Source: Desulfomonile tiedjei
Lineage (GTDB): Bacteria > Desulfobacterota > Desulfomonilia > Desulfomonilales > Desulfomonilaceae
Assembly: GCA_016212925.1 (NCBI GenBank)
Contig: JACRDF010000050.1
Coordinates: 124,001 to 188,000 of the forward strand
DNA: 64,000 nucleotides
Reading direction: 5' to 3'
The notes beneath the pieces were generated by a model. It was not told the origin of the DNA. It was given only the letters and a program-made list of their open reading frames with translations, and did no database searches. The translations under genes and the position numbers were made by a program. Shown piece after piece: positions 10,082 to 18,763 of this stretch. Position 1 is the first letter of the stretch. Every line of letters starts with the position of its first letter.

Positions 10082-10169
10082 CCCTCCCTTTCGGATCCCA
10101 TCAGAGAAAAAAATCCCTTCGGAAGCGACTTGTACTCGTAATAAAACGAAGAATATGAAAACGAAGAAG

Positions 10170-10195
10170 CCCGGACCTGTTTTCGCAGGTCTGGG
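10170..10195. terminator. Hairpin downstream of the pnp operon
   Basis: CCCGGACCTG pairs with CAGGTCTGGG around a TTTTCG loop, a 10-bp stem with one G-T pair, 90 bases after the M16 peptidase stop. No T-run follows on the plus strand. On the minus strand the hairpin is followed by a T-rich stretch, so it may serve leftward transcription instead. Confidence 0.4.
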
Positions 10196-10253
10196 CCGCC
10201 CGCCGGACCCCGCCAAGGCGCTGGTGATTCATCTGCGCACAGTCCCCCCGCAC

Positions 10254-10421
10254 GGAAAAACTGTCTCAAAAGTCATGGAACAGGTGGAATCGTAGCAGGA
10301 ATGCTCCCTCACCCTGTCCCTCTCCCTCTGGGAGAGGGTTGGGGTGAGGGTAACAAAACAACCATCAACCATGATCGTGGCACGATTTGGCCACCTTCTC
10401 AAGTTATGAGGTAGTTTCCGG
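10254..10421. repeat. MITE-like element, GAAACTGTCTCA family, copy 1
   Basis: The left end reads GGAAAAACTGTCTCAAAA and the right end, read inverted, CCGGAAACTACCTCATAA. The middle is a strong palindrome of the CCCTCACCC / GGGTGAGGG kind. It shares ends, the internal ATCGTGGCACGA and the palindrome with the element at 33326-33540. At 168 bases it cannot encode a transposase. Confidence 0.6.
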
Positions 10422-10457
10422 AGACCGTTGGCTACCAAATTCGCCAATCGCTCTTAT

Positions 10458-10489
10458 GAATCGGACATTATTTTCTGGAAATTGCTATG
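10458..10489. repeat. Solo terminus of the TATAGC-GTCCGATT element family
   Basis: GAATCGGACATTATTTT followed by CTGGAAATTGCTATGG matches the right end of the complete element at 61342-61543. No matching left end is visible nearby, so this looks like a remnant. Confidence 0.5.
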
Positions 10490-10522
10490 GAAGCCCGTTC
10501 GCGCCCTGAATGGAAACCGGCT

Positions 10523-11614
10523 TCAATTGTCAGTATCTTTTCGTCTGAACTCGACCTTCTTTTGCGCGTTGTCTATTGATACGGCTATACGGCTTATGCT
10601 TTTGATGCCGAGAAGGTTAATTATCTTGGGCATCTGCTTTTCAAAAACGTGTACTTCGATTTCTCCCAAAGGCAGGTGAAAAAGAAAGGCATCTTTTATT
10701 CTATATCTAATTACAGTGTGGGCTGTTCCGTCGGCTGTTTGAACTTTTCCTTTTCCCACGGCTTTGACTTCAGTCTCTCGACCGATCTCCGCAAGTAGCT
10801 TACGGTCCACGACCGTGTACGTGGCGCCTGTATCGAGCAAAAACCTGTGCGGTTTCCCGCCCTTGCTGAAACTAACCTGCACAAACGAATGGCCGCTCTC
10901 TCCTATGGGCACGCTGACATTGAGTGGCCCTGACGCTGACACAGCCAGTTCGCTCAGGACCTTTTCCGCCATGCTCAGGGTCTGTGGGTCAGGGTTCAGT
11001 CGAAGTGCCTTTTCCGCGTCCTTACGCGCCTTTTCAATGTTGTCACGGCGTAGCTGAGCCAAACTTCTGCCCGCGTAGGCGAACCCCGACGTCGGTTCCA
11101 GCTCGATGGCTTTGTCCAAATCGCTGACAGCCCTGTCAGGGTCCCCGAGATTGATATAGGCAATTCCGCGATTGGCAAATGATGCTGATAGGAGAGAGTG
11201 ATTGTCGTGAGGCGTCTTGATGGCTTCTGTAAAATCTGAGAGCGCCTTTTTCTGGTCCTTGCCTCGGAGGCTCAACATTCCGCTTAACTGGAGAGCAGTG
11301 GCTCGCGTCTCGCCATCGAGTTGATTTGAGCGCAGCACAGTCTTAAGATCTTTCCACGCGGCAGACGCATCACCTTTGCCAAAATAGGCCTGTGCGCGCG
11401 CAAGTTGCACCACATGAGCGTTTCGTTCATCGGGAGTCAGCGAGGTCAAAACCAAGGAAAACACTTCAATAGCCTGTTCATACCGTCCGGATTTCAAGTG
11501 GGCCTTCCCGGTATTGAACTCTTTGTCCACCCCCTCTGATGCAGCGGCGGCAATGGTGCTCAATCCAAGGAAGACCACAAAAAACAAAACACAGATACAG
11601 ATGGCTCTTTTCAT
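10523..11614 (-). CDS. TPR protein with retropepsin-like aspartic protease domain
   Basis: A 363-residue exported protein. The N-terminus MKRAICICVLFFVVFLGL followed by STIAAAASE is a clear signal peptide, and GAGGGA precedes the chosen ATG at 11614; an upstream in-frame start at 11683 would bury it. Residues about 30-220 hold tetratricopeptide repeats (for example FANRGIAYINLGDPDRAVSD and FAYAGRSLAQLRRDNIEKA). The C-terminal 120 residues form a single clan AA aspartic protease fold with the motif FLLDTGATYTVVD, which works as a dimer in this family. Substrate unknown; probably periplasmic. It follows the small gene at 11652-12155 by 37 bases and is likely co-transcribed with it. Confidence 0.85.
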   Translation of the reverse strand: MKRAICICVLFFVVFLGLSTIAAAASEGVDKEFNTGKAHLKSGRYEQAIEVFSLVLTSLTPDERNAHVVQLARAQAYFGKGDASAAWKDLKTVLRSNQLDGETRATALQLSGMLSLRGKDQKKALSDFTEAIKTPHDNHSLLSASFANRGIAYINLGDPDRAVSDLDKAIELEPTSGFAYAGRSLAQLRRDNIEKARKDAEKALRLNPDPQTLSMAEKVLSELAVSASGPLNVSVPIGESGHSFVQVSFSKGGKPHRFLLDTGATYTVVDRKLLAEIGRETEVKAVGKGKVQTADGTAHTVIRYRIKDAFLFHLPLGEIEVHVFEKQMPKIINLLGIKSISRIAVSIDNAQKKVEFRRKDTDN

Positions 11615-11651
11615 GAATCGAATCCCTCGATGGCCGGCCAAGTCCAGGGAG

Positions 11652-12155
11652 TTATTTTTTATGCCTTGTCTTAAACCAGTCAACTATTTCTTCCATTTCA
11701 GAAAGTTCTCTTCCCGAAAACTTCCTCACCAAAGTCAAAACCTGCTGCGCCAGCCAAAAGCGTTCCTCCTTTTGGGCTGTGTTTGCGGCATCGAGAATGT
11801 GCTGTAAGAGCGCCGTTATTACACGTAGCTGATCGAGGATCGAATCCGCGACTATGGAATCGAGTTTCCTCTGTTTCACTTCGAGAATAGTCACAACCTT
11901 GGAAAGGTCCGCGGACGGATCGCTCAAAATCGGCGCGCCTGACCTCAAAATCGCGCCGGCAGCCTCGTCGGACAACAAGAATCCACGATCCAGTTCCACT
12001 TTTTGGAGGGACGGATGAATTGCCCTGATCTGAACACCGGTCCTGACATCGAAGAATTCGGACGCGGCGGCGGGACCTTCGCCACCTTTCGGGAAGCGCA
12101 CCAGAATTGTGGCGTCTCGTATAAGGATGTGATCGTACCGTTCGTCTGTTTCCAT
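11652..12155 (-). CDS. Hypothetical protein, 167 residues
   Basis: I do not recognise the family. The protein is acidic and probably soluble; its first third has alternating hydrophobic residues suggestive of a beta-rich fold (HILIRDATILVRFP), the rest is helical with heptad-like spacing (ILDQLRVITALLQHILDAANTAQKEERF). AGGAT lies 8 bases before the ATG at 12155. Spacing of 37 bases to the signal-peptide TPR/protease gene downstream suggests a two-gene operon. Other frames over this stretch are open but lack a ribosome site as good. Confidence 0.6.
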   Translation of the reverse strand: METDERYDHILIRDATILVRFPKGGEGPAAASEFFDVRTGVQIRAIHPSLQKVELDRGFLLSDEAAGAILRSGAPILSDPSADLSKVVTILEVKQRKLDSIVADSILDQLRVITALLQHILDAANTAQKEERFWLAQQVLTLVRKFSGRELSEMEEIVDWFKTRHKK

Positions 12156-12256
12156 GATAACATCCTATCATGCCTGGAGGAGTTCATAACAGTATCCGTT
12201 CAGTTACGCGAGGAAAAGAGGTGCCCGACTGGAAACCATCCTTCACCCGTTTCCTC

Positions 12257-12344
12257 AAAATCCCCCCTAACCCCCCTTTATTAAGGGGGGGAACTCGCAT
12301 CACCCCCTTACCCCCTTTTCTAAAGGGGGGCGAGGGGGGATTTT
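12257..12344. repeat. C/G-tract palindromic repeat
   Basis: An 88-base inverted repeat running from AAAATCCCCCC to GGGGGGATTTT, with inner AACCCCCCTTTATTAAGGGG and CCCCCTTTTCTAAAGGGGGG hairpins. It separates the divergent 12155 gene and smc, and could block read-through or fold in RNA from either strand. Repeats of this look are frequent in deltaproteobacterial intergenic DNA. Confidence 0.65.
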
Positions 12345-12448
12345 AACGCCGGAAGACTGAATGGTTAGCCATAATAATTGGTTTTTGCTTTACATCGATC
12401 AGGACCGAATATAGTATCCGCCCGATTGAATCGGTTGATGTGGACGAA

Positions 12449-15400
12449 ATGAAGATCACGAAACTGGAAATCAAAGGGTTCAAAAGTTTTCCGGACAGGA
12501 CCGTACTGGAATTCCAACCGGGAATAACCTCGGTCGTCGGCCCGAATGGGTGCGGCAAGAGCAACATCCTGGAAGCCATACGCTGGGCGATGGGGGAGCA
12601 AAGGGCCCGCACGTTGCGTGGCAAGAAGATGGAAGACGTCATCTTCAACGGCTCCGAAACCCGCAAGCCCGTAGGCATGGCAGAAGTGCGGCTTATCCTG
12701 TCCAATGATGACGGAATGTGCCCTCCGTCCATGTCGGACTACGACGAGATAATGATTGCTCGCCGCCTGTTCCGGGATGGCGAATCACAGTATGAAATCA
12801 ATAATATAGCCTGCCGCCTCTCCGATGTGACCGACTTTTTCCTGGATACCGGTGTGGGCCGGAATTCCTACGCCATCATCGAGCAGGGCCGAGTTGACAT
12901 GGTGGTCGCGTCTAAGCCCGAGGATCGCCGAGTTCTTATAGAGGAGGCCGCGGGGATCAGCCGGTACAAGTCTCGCAAGGAAGCGGCCCTCAAGAAACTT
13001 GAATTGACCCGCCAGAACTTGCAGCGAATCAGCGATGTCGTCGGTGAAGTGAAACGCCAGAGTTCGGCCCTCAAGCGGCAAGCATCCCGCGCAGAACGCT
13101 ATCGGAAGCTCAGCGACCGTCTCAAGGAGCTGGACATAGGGCTTCACGCCTACCGATGCCATGAGCTTCAGACTCACGGGGCCGTTGTCGGCACTGACCT
13201 GGAGAAGAACAGATCTCGGTTGCTTGAAAATGAGTCGCAACTCTCCGCGATGGGAGCCAAGCTTGAGCAATCGCGGCTTGCTGCCCTGGAGACGGAAAAG
13301 AGCCTTAAAGACCTGCTCGAAGCACAACACAGGACCGACATTGAGCTAACCTCTGTCAGAGCCCGCATCGAGACACATCAATCCCGGATTGCCCAGCTTC
13401 TGGACCGCCGAGGCCATTGCGAGCGGGAAAGGAACTCTGCGGAAGAAAATAAAGAAGCATCGGAACTCCGCGGGCAAGATCTGGAAAAAGCCAAGGCAAC
13501 ACTCAACGAGGACCTCCGAGTGGCGGCCGAAGAGCTAAAATCCGCTTTAGCTGACGGCGCAAGTTCGCAGCAGACGCTAACGGACCAACGAGCAAATCTG
13601 GACCGATTAAAGGAAGATATCTTCGGCAGTCTGCAAGAAGCCGCGCAGGAAAGAAATCGAAAAGAAAGCCTTACCAAGCGCAGGATCGAAATCGACGCTC
13701 AGTCACGCAGGATCGTCGCCGATGCTGAAGCCATAGGGTCCGCGCTAAAGGCTGATTGCGAGGAAAAATCAAAACTTGTAACCGCTTTAGTTGATGTATC
13801 CGAGCAGCGCAAGCAGAGGACAGAGATAAAAGAGGAGCTTTCCAGTGCCGGCCGGCAATCCCGCGAAAGAATCTCTTCTCTCCGAGAAGAAGTGACAAGG
13901 CGTGAAAAAGAGTTGGCAGCCGCCCGAGCCCGCCGGCAGTCCCTGGAAGAAATGCAGAATAGTTACGACTGCTATGACGATGGCGTCCGATACGTCATGA
14001 ACAGCCGGGCCGCGGATGAGAACTCCATGCTTGGCCCGGTGGCGGAACTTATCGAAGTTCCACCGGAGTTTCAGAAGGCGTTGACAGCGGCCTTGGGCGA
14101 TCGCCTTGGCCATCTGGTGGTTTCTTCCACTCGCGATGGAATGGAAGCGGCGCAACGGCTCAAAGACGCGGGCGCCGGCAGGTCCACATTCATCCCGGTG
14201 TGTCCCCGGTCTGAAACACCCCCTGGCAACGGCAACGTACCGCAAGATCTGACCTCACTCAAAGAGCAGGTCCGCCTTCGAGGGGAATGTGAAAGCCTCG
14301 CTGATTTCCTTCTGGGAAACTGCTTCGTGGTTGAGGACATGCAACGGGCTGTGGAGATCTGGGAAAAAAACGGCATCAACGTGGACCTGGTCACGCGGCA
14401 CGGCGAGGTGCTCAGCCGCCATGGAGAAATCACCGGGGGTTCCCACGAGAATAAGATTAGCGAGGTTTTCGGTAGAAGAGAAGAAATCGCGGAATTGAGC
14501 AAAGCGGTCGCTTCAGGGCAAGAAGCTGTGGTCGCTCTTCAATCCGCCCTCCAGGAAGAGGAAACCCGGCGAGAGAGTATTTCGGCTGAATTGGATAAGA
14601 CCGAACGGCTGTTCAACGAACTAGGCATGAAGGAAGTTAGGCTCCGGAAGGATCAGGAGCGTCTGGAATCGCAAATAGCGGCAGCGGAGCGCAGGCTTGA
14701 GGTCATGAACCTCGAAAAAGAGCGCCTCCACGGCGAGGCCGCGACCATTGCCGAAGATGTTTCCAAGGCTGAGTCCGCCATAGGGTCGCTGGAGCTTAAG
14801 CGACAGGAACTGGAAACGGAAAGAGAAAGCACAATCCTTAGGATAGACGCACTGAATGAAGAAGCTCGTGCCCGGTCCGAGAAAACCGAAGGAATCAAGA
14901 TCAGCGTAGCCCAACTGGAAGAGCGGGCCCGATCCCTGGACAAGGAGCTTCAATCTCTCGCGGAAATCATCCGGCAGCATGAAAAGCAAATTGGCGCGTT
15001 AATAGACGAAATGGCGCGGAGCGATGCGGATGAAAAACGATTCCGGCAAGAGTTGGCCGCCGGGGAAATCAGGGAAAAAGAACTCATGCAACAGCATGAG
15101 GCCCAGGCCGGGCAGATCGAAAACCTGAAAAACCTATCATCAGAATTAGCAGCTGCGGTCAAGTCCCTGGAAGACGAAACAGCTCGAATTGGCAAGGTCG
15201 TGCGGGAATTGCGGGAAACCGCACACACCCTGGAAATGGAATCGGTTCGCCTGAGCCAGATGCTTGAAGGACTGGTGGAAAAAATCCTGGAGCGTTACCA
15301 CCTGGACCCCCGAACCGTTGAACCGCCGGACGCACCGCCCGACGATGCGGAAGTGAATGACATAAAAGCTAAGCTGGAGACCATGGGAGAAGTGAACCTG

Positions 15401-15979
15401 GCCGCTATAGCCGAAAGCCGCCAGACCGAAGAAAGGCTCGCCTTTCTGATCGAGCAGGAAGAAGACCTCAAAAAAGCCGTGGAGTCCCTGTACGCGACCA
15501 TCAACGCTATTAACAAGACCACACGGGAACGCTTCCGGGCTGCGTTTGACAGCATAAATGAGAAGTTCCAGGAAATTTTCCCGTACCTATTCAGAGGCGG
15601 AGAGGCGCGACTGGAACTTACCGATGAGCAGGATCTTCTCGAAACAGGGGTAGACATCATAACTCGTCCGCCTGGAAAGCGGATTCAGAATATGGATCTC
15701 CTGTCAGGCGGAGAAAAGGCCCTTACGGCAGTAGGCTTGATTTTCTCGATTTTTCTGACTCGGCCCTCACCTTTCTGCATCCTGGACGAGGTGGATGCAC
15801 CGCTGGACGACGCTAACCTGGTGCGCTTTAACGAAATGCTCCGCAAGCTCTCGGGACAGACCCAGTTCCTGGTCATCACTCACAACAAACGAAGCATGGA
15901 AGAAGCCGATTCTCTGTACGGCGTCACCATGGAAGAGCCAGGCGCCTCAAGCGTGGTGTCTGTCCAGTTTGTGGCGTGA
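12449..15979 (+). CDS. smc: Chromosome segregation ATPase SMC
   Basis: A 1176-residue structural-maintenance-of-chromosomes protein, the usual bacterial length. The N-terminus MKITKLEIKGFKSFPDRT and Walker A GPNGCGKSN open the head; two long coiled coils flank a hinge at about residues 510-660 (EMQNSYDCYDDGVRYVM through LVTRHGEVLSRHGEITGGS); the C-terminal head has the signature LSGGEKALTAVGL and Walker B CILDEVDAPLDDAN. It forms DNA-embracing dimers with ScpA/ScpB for nucleoid organisation; scpAB are not in this window. The ATG at 12449 gives the canonical family start; an in-frame GTG at 12440 is an alternative and neither has a strong ribosome site. Confidence 0.97.
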   Translation: MKITKLEIKGFKSFPDRTVLEFQPGITSVVGPNGCGKSNILEAIRWAMGEQRARTLRGKKMEDVIFNGSETRKPVGMAEVRLILSNDDGMCPPSMSDYDEIMIARRLFRDGESQYEINNIACRLSDVTDFFLDTGVGRNSYAIIEQGRVDMVVASKPEDRRVLIEEAAGISRYKSRKEAALKKLELTRQNLQRISDVVGEVKRQSSALKRQASRAERYRKLSDRLKELDIGLHAYRCHELQTHGAVVGTDLEKNRSRLLENESQLSAMGAKLEQSRLAALETEKSLKDLLEAQHRTDIELTSVRARIETHQSRIAQLLDRRGHCERERNSAEENKEASELRGQDLEKAKATLNEDLRVAAEELKSALADGASSQQTLTDQRANLDRLKEDIFGSLQEAAQERNRKESLTKRRIEIDAQSRRIVADAEAIGSALKADCEEKSKLVTALVDVSEQRKQRTEIKEELSSAGRQSRERISSLREEVTRREKELAAARARRQSLEEMQNSYDCYDDGVRYVMNSRAADENSMLGPVAELIEVPPEFQKALTAALGDRLGHLVVSSTRDGMEAAQRLKDAGAGRSTFIPVCPRSETPPGNGNVPQDLTSLKEQVRLRGECESLADFLLGNCFVVEDMQRAVEIWEKNGINVDLVTRHGEVLSRHGEITGGSHENKISEVFGRREEIAELSKAVASGQEAVVALQSALQEEETRRESISAELDKTERLFNELGMKEVRLRKDQERLESQIAAAERRLEVMNLEKERLHGEAATIAEDVSKAESAIGSLELKRQELETERESTILRIDALNEEARARSEKTEGIKISVAQLEERARSLDKELQSLAEIIRQHEKQIGALIDEMARSDADEKRFRQELAAGEIREKELMQQHEAQAGQIENLKNLSSELAAAVKSLEDETARIGKVVRELRETAHTLEMESVRLSQMLEGLVEKILERYHLDPRTVEPPDAPPDDAEVNDIKAKLETMGEVNLAAIAESRQTEERLAFLIEQEEDLKKAVESLYATINAINKTTRERFRAAFDSINEKFQEIFPYLFRGGEARLELTDEQDLLETGVDIITRPPGKRIQNMDLLSGGEKALTAVGLIFSIFLTRPSPFCILDEVDAPLDDANLVRFNEMLRKLSGQTQFLVITHNKRSMEEADSLYGVTMEEPGASSVVSVQFVA

Positions 15980-16092
15980 TTCTCAAACCGAATGTCCCAG
16001 CCATTGGCAGCAGTGCTAAGAGTTACTCATGTCGATGAGACTTATCTTGGTGACAAGACCCATTGATTTTTCGATCTACCCATAGACACAAC

Positions 16093-16431
16093 TCAGTTTT
16101 CGGCTGTAGCCGTCTCACCTTCGTCGATAGACGAGAAATTCGTGATCTTCACTTTACCATCAGGAAAACAAGCCACGATGTCGAGAGTCCCTCCCATTGC
16201 CTCAATCGTCGCTCGTAGCGTTGAGATATAGATGTCGGTGCGTTTTTCCAGCTTGGCTACGTTGGGTTGTTTGATGTGCAACGCCTCAGCAAGCCTCGCT
16301 TGAGACATTCCTCGCGCACGTCTCAATTCGTGCAGTGCCATTTCAGCAACCATTTTTCGATAGCGCGCATCAGAACGGTCGATTGCTTTGGCGGACATTT
16401 TGGCTTCTAGTTCAGCAAATTTACGAGCCAT
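16093..16431 (-). CDS. XRE-type antitoxin (HigA-like)
   Basis: A 112-residue protein with a helix-turn-helix of the Cro/XRE class in its middle (ELRRARGMSQARLAEALHIKQPNVAKLEKR). A C-terminal extension of about 40 residues likely wraps the toxin. Its start lies inside the last codons of the toxin gene (11-base overlap), so the pair is translationally coupled in the toxin-first order typical of HigBA-like modules. The HTH would bind the inverted repeat upstream of the toxin and repress the operon. Confidence 0.85.
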   Translation of the reverse strand: MARKFAELEAKMSAKAIDRSDARYRKMVAEMALHELRRARGMSQARLAEALHIKQPNVAKLEKRTDIYISTLRATIEAMGGTLDIVACFPDGKVKITNFSSIDEGETATAEN

Positions 16432-16789
16432 TTTTTGAGTCCTCCTTCTTTAGTGTCTCCAAGTGTTCATCATAAAGCCGATCTGCAATGGGCACATACT
16501 CCTCATACCAGCGATCATTTCCAGTTTTGTCTCCACCGATCAGTAAAATCGCGCACCGGCGAGGATCGAAGGCATGGAGCACACGAAAGGGGCGGCCAGC
16601 GTGCTGAATCCGTGATTCACGCATATGCTTGTGCCCTGACCCTTTGACACCACTGGAGTGGGGGAAAGGAAGGCTTGGACCATAATCGCCTAGAAGTTTA
16701 ACGCTAGCTCTTACTGATTCTTGCTCTCCTTCGGTAAGACTGTCCCACCACTCGCCAAACTCATCCGTGTACTCGATGTCCCATTTCAT
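16421..16789 (-). CDS. RelE/HigB-superfamily toxin
   Basis: A 122-residue protein beginning MKWDIEYTDEFGEWWDSLTE and continuing with a basic beta-sheet core (HMRESRIQHAGRPFRVLHAFDPRRCAILLIGG, given here only as a landmark) typical of the phage-derived HigB/Gp49-like branch of the RelE superfamily, ribosome-dependent mRNA endonucleases. I placed the start at the ATG at 16789, directly after the A/T-rich operator-like region; the longer frame from 16879 would read through that operator. It overlaps the antitoxin gene by 11 bases. Activity is inferred from family and operon shape. Confidence 0.8.
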   Translation of the reverse strand: MKWDIEYTDEFGEWWDSLTEGEQESVRASVKLLGDYGPSLPFPHSSGVKGSGHKHMRESRIQHAGRPFRVLHAFDPRRCAILLIGGDKTGNDRWYEEYVPIADRLYDEHLETLKKEDSKNGS

Positions 16790-16798
16790 GTTAACAAT

Positions 16799-16830
16799 AT
16801 ACCCTTTAAGATATATACCGTCAAGGGTAT
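16799..16830 (-). promoter_or_regulatory. Candidate operator of the toxin-antitoxin operon
   Basis: ATACCCTT at 16799-16806 and its exact inverted copy AAGGGTAT at 16823-16830 are separated by 16 bases of A/T-rich DNA, immediately upstream of the toxin ATG. The placement fits autorepression by the XRE antitoxin. Confidence 0.55.
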
Positions 16831-16879
16831 AAACAACCTTTTTTGACGGACTATGGCACACAGAGTAGACGGCTATCAA

Positions 16880-17440
16880 AGAAACCCGTTGGTATATTCA
16901 GTAGTCTCCATCTGAATTATGACCCCTCTGAATTCGCCACATCTCCCTTTCGATAAAACTGCCTACTCTTGGCGTGTCTTTACCTTTCATGGTTTTCTGC
17001 ATATTTTGCTTACTACTTGTCGGGGGCATAATTCCGTCTCACGATTCACATGTCTGCGATGCCAATAGATGGGACATTCCGTTCTCAAAGGGGTCCTCTC
17101 TTCACCTGCCGCGAAACCCAGCGCGTAGGATGCGGTGACCAGCGGGAACCATATCGTTCGCGGTAACCGGCTCCCATCGCATCCCACCCGGTTGGCCTGA
17201 CAAGCAGCAGGACCGGCATCTTGCCGGTCGCCGCCATTGACCAGAGGAATGCCGGCCCTACCGGTCAGTTTGCCTGCCAAAATCACGGCGGGCACGGCCC
17301 GTCCTACCATTGGAAACACGCCTCCCGTAGGGCGGGCCGCGCCCGCCGATTGCTTTTGCCGCCACCACTTCTTATTTTCCGACATTGCATTCGGCCTTCG
17401 GAATGAAGCCGCGGACTCGACCTTGCCTTTTCGCTTTTAA
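16880..17440. other. Intergenic region with small hairpins
   Basis: No gene is supported. A short perfect hairpin GACCGGCA / TGCCGGTC lies at about 17210-17228, and GC-rich GGGCGGG/CCCGCC segments follow to about 17350. Base composition is repeat-like rather than codon-like. The right end becomes A/T-rich and carries the promoter listed next. Confidence 0.4.
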
Positions 17441-17469
17441 TTGACAAATTAACAAAAAGATTATATGAC
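17441..17469 (+). promoter_or_regulatory. Putative sigma-70 promoter of the barrel protein
   Basis: A perfect TTGACA at 17441-17446 is followed after 17 bases by TATGAC at 17464-17469, with an A-rich spacer. It is 55 bases before the chosen start at 17524. Confidence 0.45.
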
Positions 17470-17523
17470 TTGCGTGCATTTGTTAAAGTAATTTATAGCT
17501 TGACCCTGCGGCAGGCCGAAACA

Positions 17524-18273
17524 ATGAAAAAACTTCTCGTAATATCATGGCTTACTATTCTGTGCTTTCTTCTCCTCGGCAATGTCCATGCCTGGGAGGT
17601 CCCCTCGTACGTAAGAATTGTTTCAGGTTCCAGAATGTGGTTCTCTCAACTCGAAGGGGATCTTATTGAGCCCGACCGCACCAAGCTTGGCCTAACCGAA
17701 AACCTTGGGATCAAAAAAGACAAACTGGTCTGGGACTTTTTTACCAATTTCAGACTGGACAACATACATGTGTTCAGATTCAGGCTTGAGCCATCTAGTA
17801 TTTACGATGAATCGCGAGGCGATTCGAGCCTCAAAGTCACTGATTTTCGAATGGGCTATGATCTTGATTTCTATATGACCCCTCAACTTCTATTCGGAGC
17901 CAATGGGGATCTGGACATACTCAAAGTGGAAACGAAAGTGCGGAATGTGACAGTAGGGGGCATCACTTACAACTATTCGGACGACAGTACCCGGGTCGTA
18001 CCGTCTTTAGGAATACACGGGACTTTCTACCCGATCATGGACGGCATCTCTTTACGGCCGAACATCTCAGCCCGGGTCAACTGGTGGAATTATCAGAGTC
18101 TGGAAACCTGGGACTGGGAAGCTGCGGCCGCGGTGGATATTCCTATCAATCGCCTGTGGACCTGGTGTGTTAATGGTGGTTATAGATTCTCGCACATCAA
18201 GTTCAAGCGTGACCGAGACACCCTTGATATGAATAGGATGGGCTTTTTCCTCGAAACCTCTCTTTTGTTCTAG
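17524..18273 (+). CDS. Exported outer-membrane beta-barrel-like protein
   Basis: A 249-residue protein with a classic signal peptide (MKKLLVISWLTILCFLLLG, cleavage after NVHA). The mature part has alternating polar and aromatic residues, many tyrosine/tryptophan girdle positions, and ends in aromatic-hydrophobic MGFFLETSLLF, a typical barrel C-terminus. I do not recognise a named family; it may be an 8- to 10-strand porin-like or structural barrel. The start at 17524 is preferred because it begins the signal peptide. It stands alone between repeat-rich gaps. Confidence 0.7.
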   Translation: MKKLLVISWLTILCFLLLGNVHAWEVPSYVRIVSGSRMWFSQLEGDLIEPDRTKLGLTENLGIKKDKLVWDFFTNFRLDNIHVFRFRLEPSSIYDESRGDSSLKVTDFRMGYDLDFYMTPQLLFGANGDLDILKVETKVRNVTVGGITYNYSDDSTRVVPSLGIHGTFYPIMDGISLRPNISARVNWWNYQSLETWDWEAAAAVDIPINRLWTWCVNGGYRFSHIKFKRDRDTLDMNRMGFFLETSLLF

Positions 18274-18362
18274 CCACAGCTTTCTGCGTTAATCTCTTTC
18301 GGCCACATTACGCCCGCCCTACCCCCGCAAACTACGGCACGTGTCCTTAGTACAATGATTCC

Positions 18363-18721
18363 ACTAGAGTAGTTCTCGAAAGGAAACACGGTTAATTTGT
18401 AGGTGTCCCGCCCACGCGGGACGATCTCATTCGGGAAGAGCTTTAGGGAACAAGTATCGTAGCTCCTTTCCATCGAACGATGCCTTCTGTATTGGGTGCC
18501 ACGGACCTGGGTCTTACCAGGTCCGTGCTTCCTGTCAGTTCTATCGCCACGATGACTCGGAAGATTCCCAGCTTTGCCGTACCATCAGCTCGCTGTTCAA
18601 TTTGGTGTTCAATGCGGGGGACAACCTTACTGTTTTCCCAAAACGCCGGCACGGACCTGGCCGAGACCAGGTCCGTGGCACCCGGGAGTCAATCCATGAT
18701 AACTTTTGAGAACGGATATAG
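18363..18721. repeat. MITE-like element, TATAGCAGTTCTCGAAAG family (diverged)
   Basis: The left end CTAGAGTAGTTCTCGAAAG and the inverted right end CTATATCCGTTCTCAAAAG agree at 14 of 19 positions. The left 60 bases, including GGTGTCCCGCC..CGCGGGACG, align with the 99-base element at 30886-30984. The interior adds two hairpins with CACGGACCTGG / CCAGGTCCGTG arms (about 18501-18528 and 18650-18677). Confidence 0.55.
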
Positions 18722-18763
18722 GCTATTCTTTAGATTACGACTGGGTGAAAGCATGCCGAGGGC

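Noticed and set aside
11698-12171. 157-residue alternative frame opposite in register to the 11652-12155 gene
   Set aside because: Arg/Gly-rich low-quality composition and no ribosome site; the 11652-12155 frame has an AGGAT site and balanced composition.
12257-12344. C/G-tract repeats as a CRISPR-like array
   Set aside because: They are one nested inverted repeat, not evenly spaced direct repeats with unique spacers. No CRISPR array or cas gene was seen anywhere in the window.
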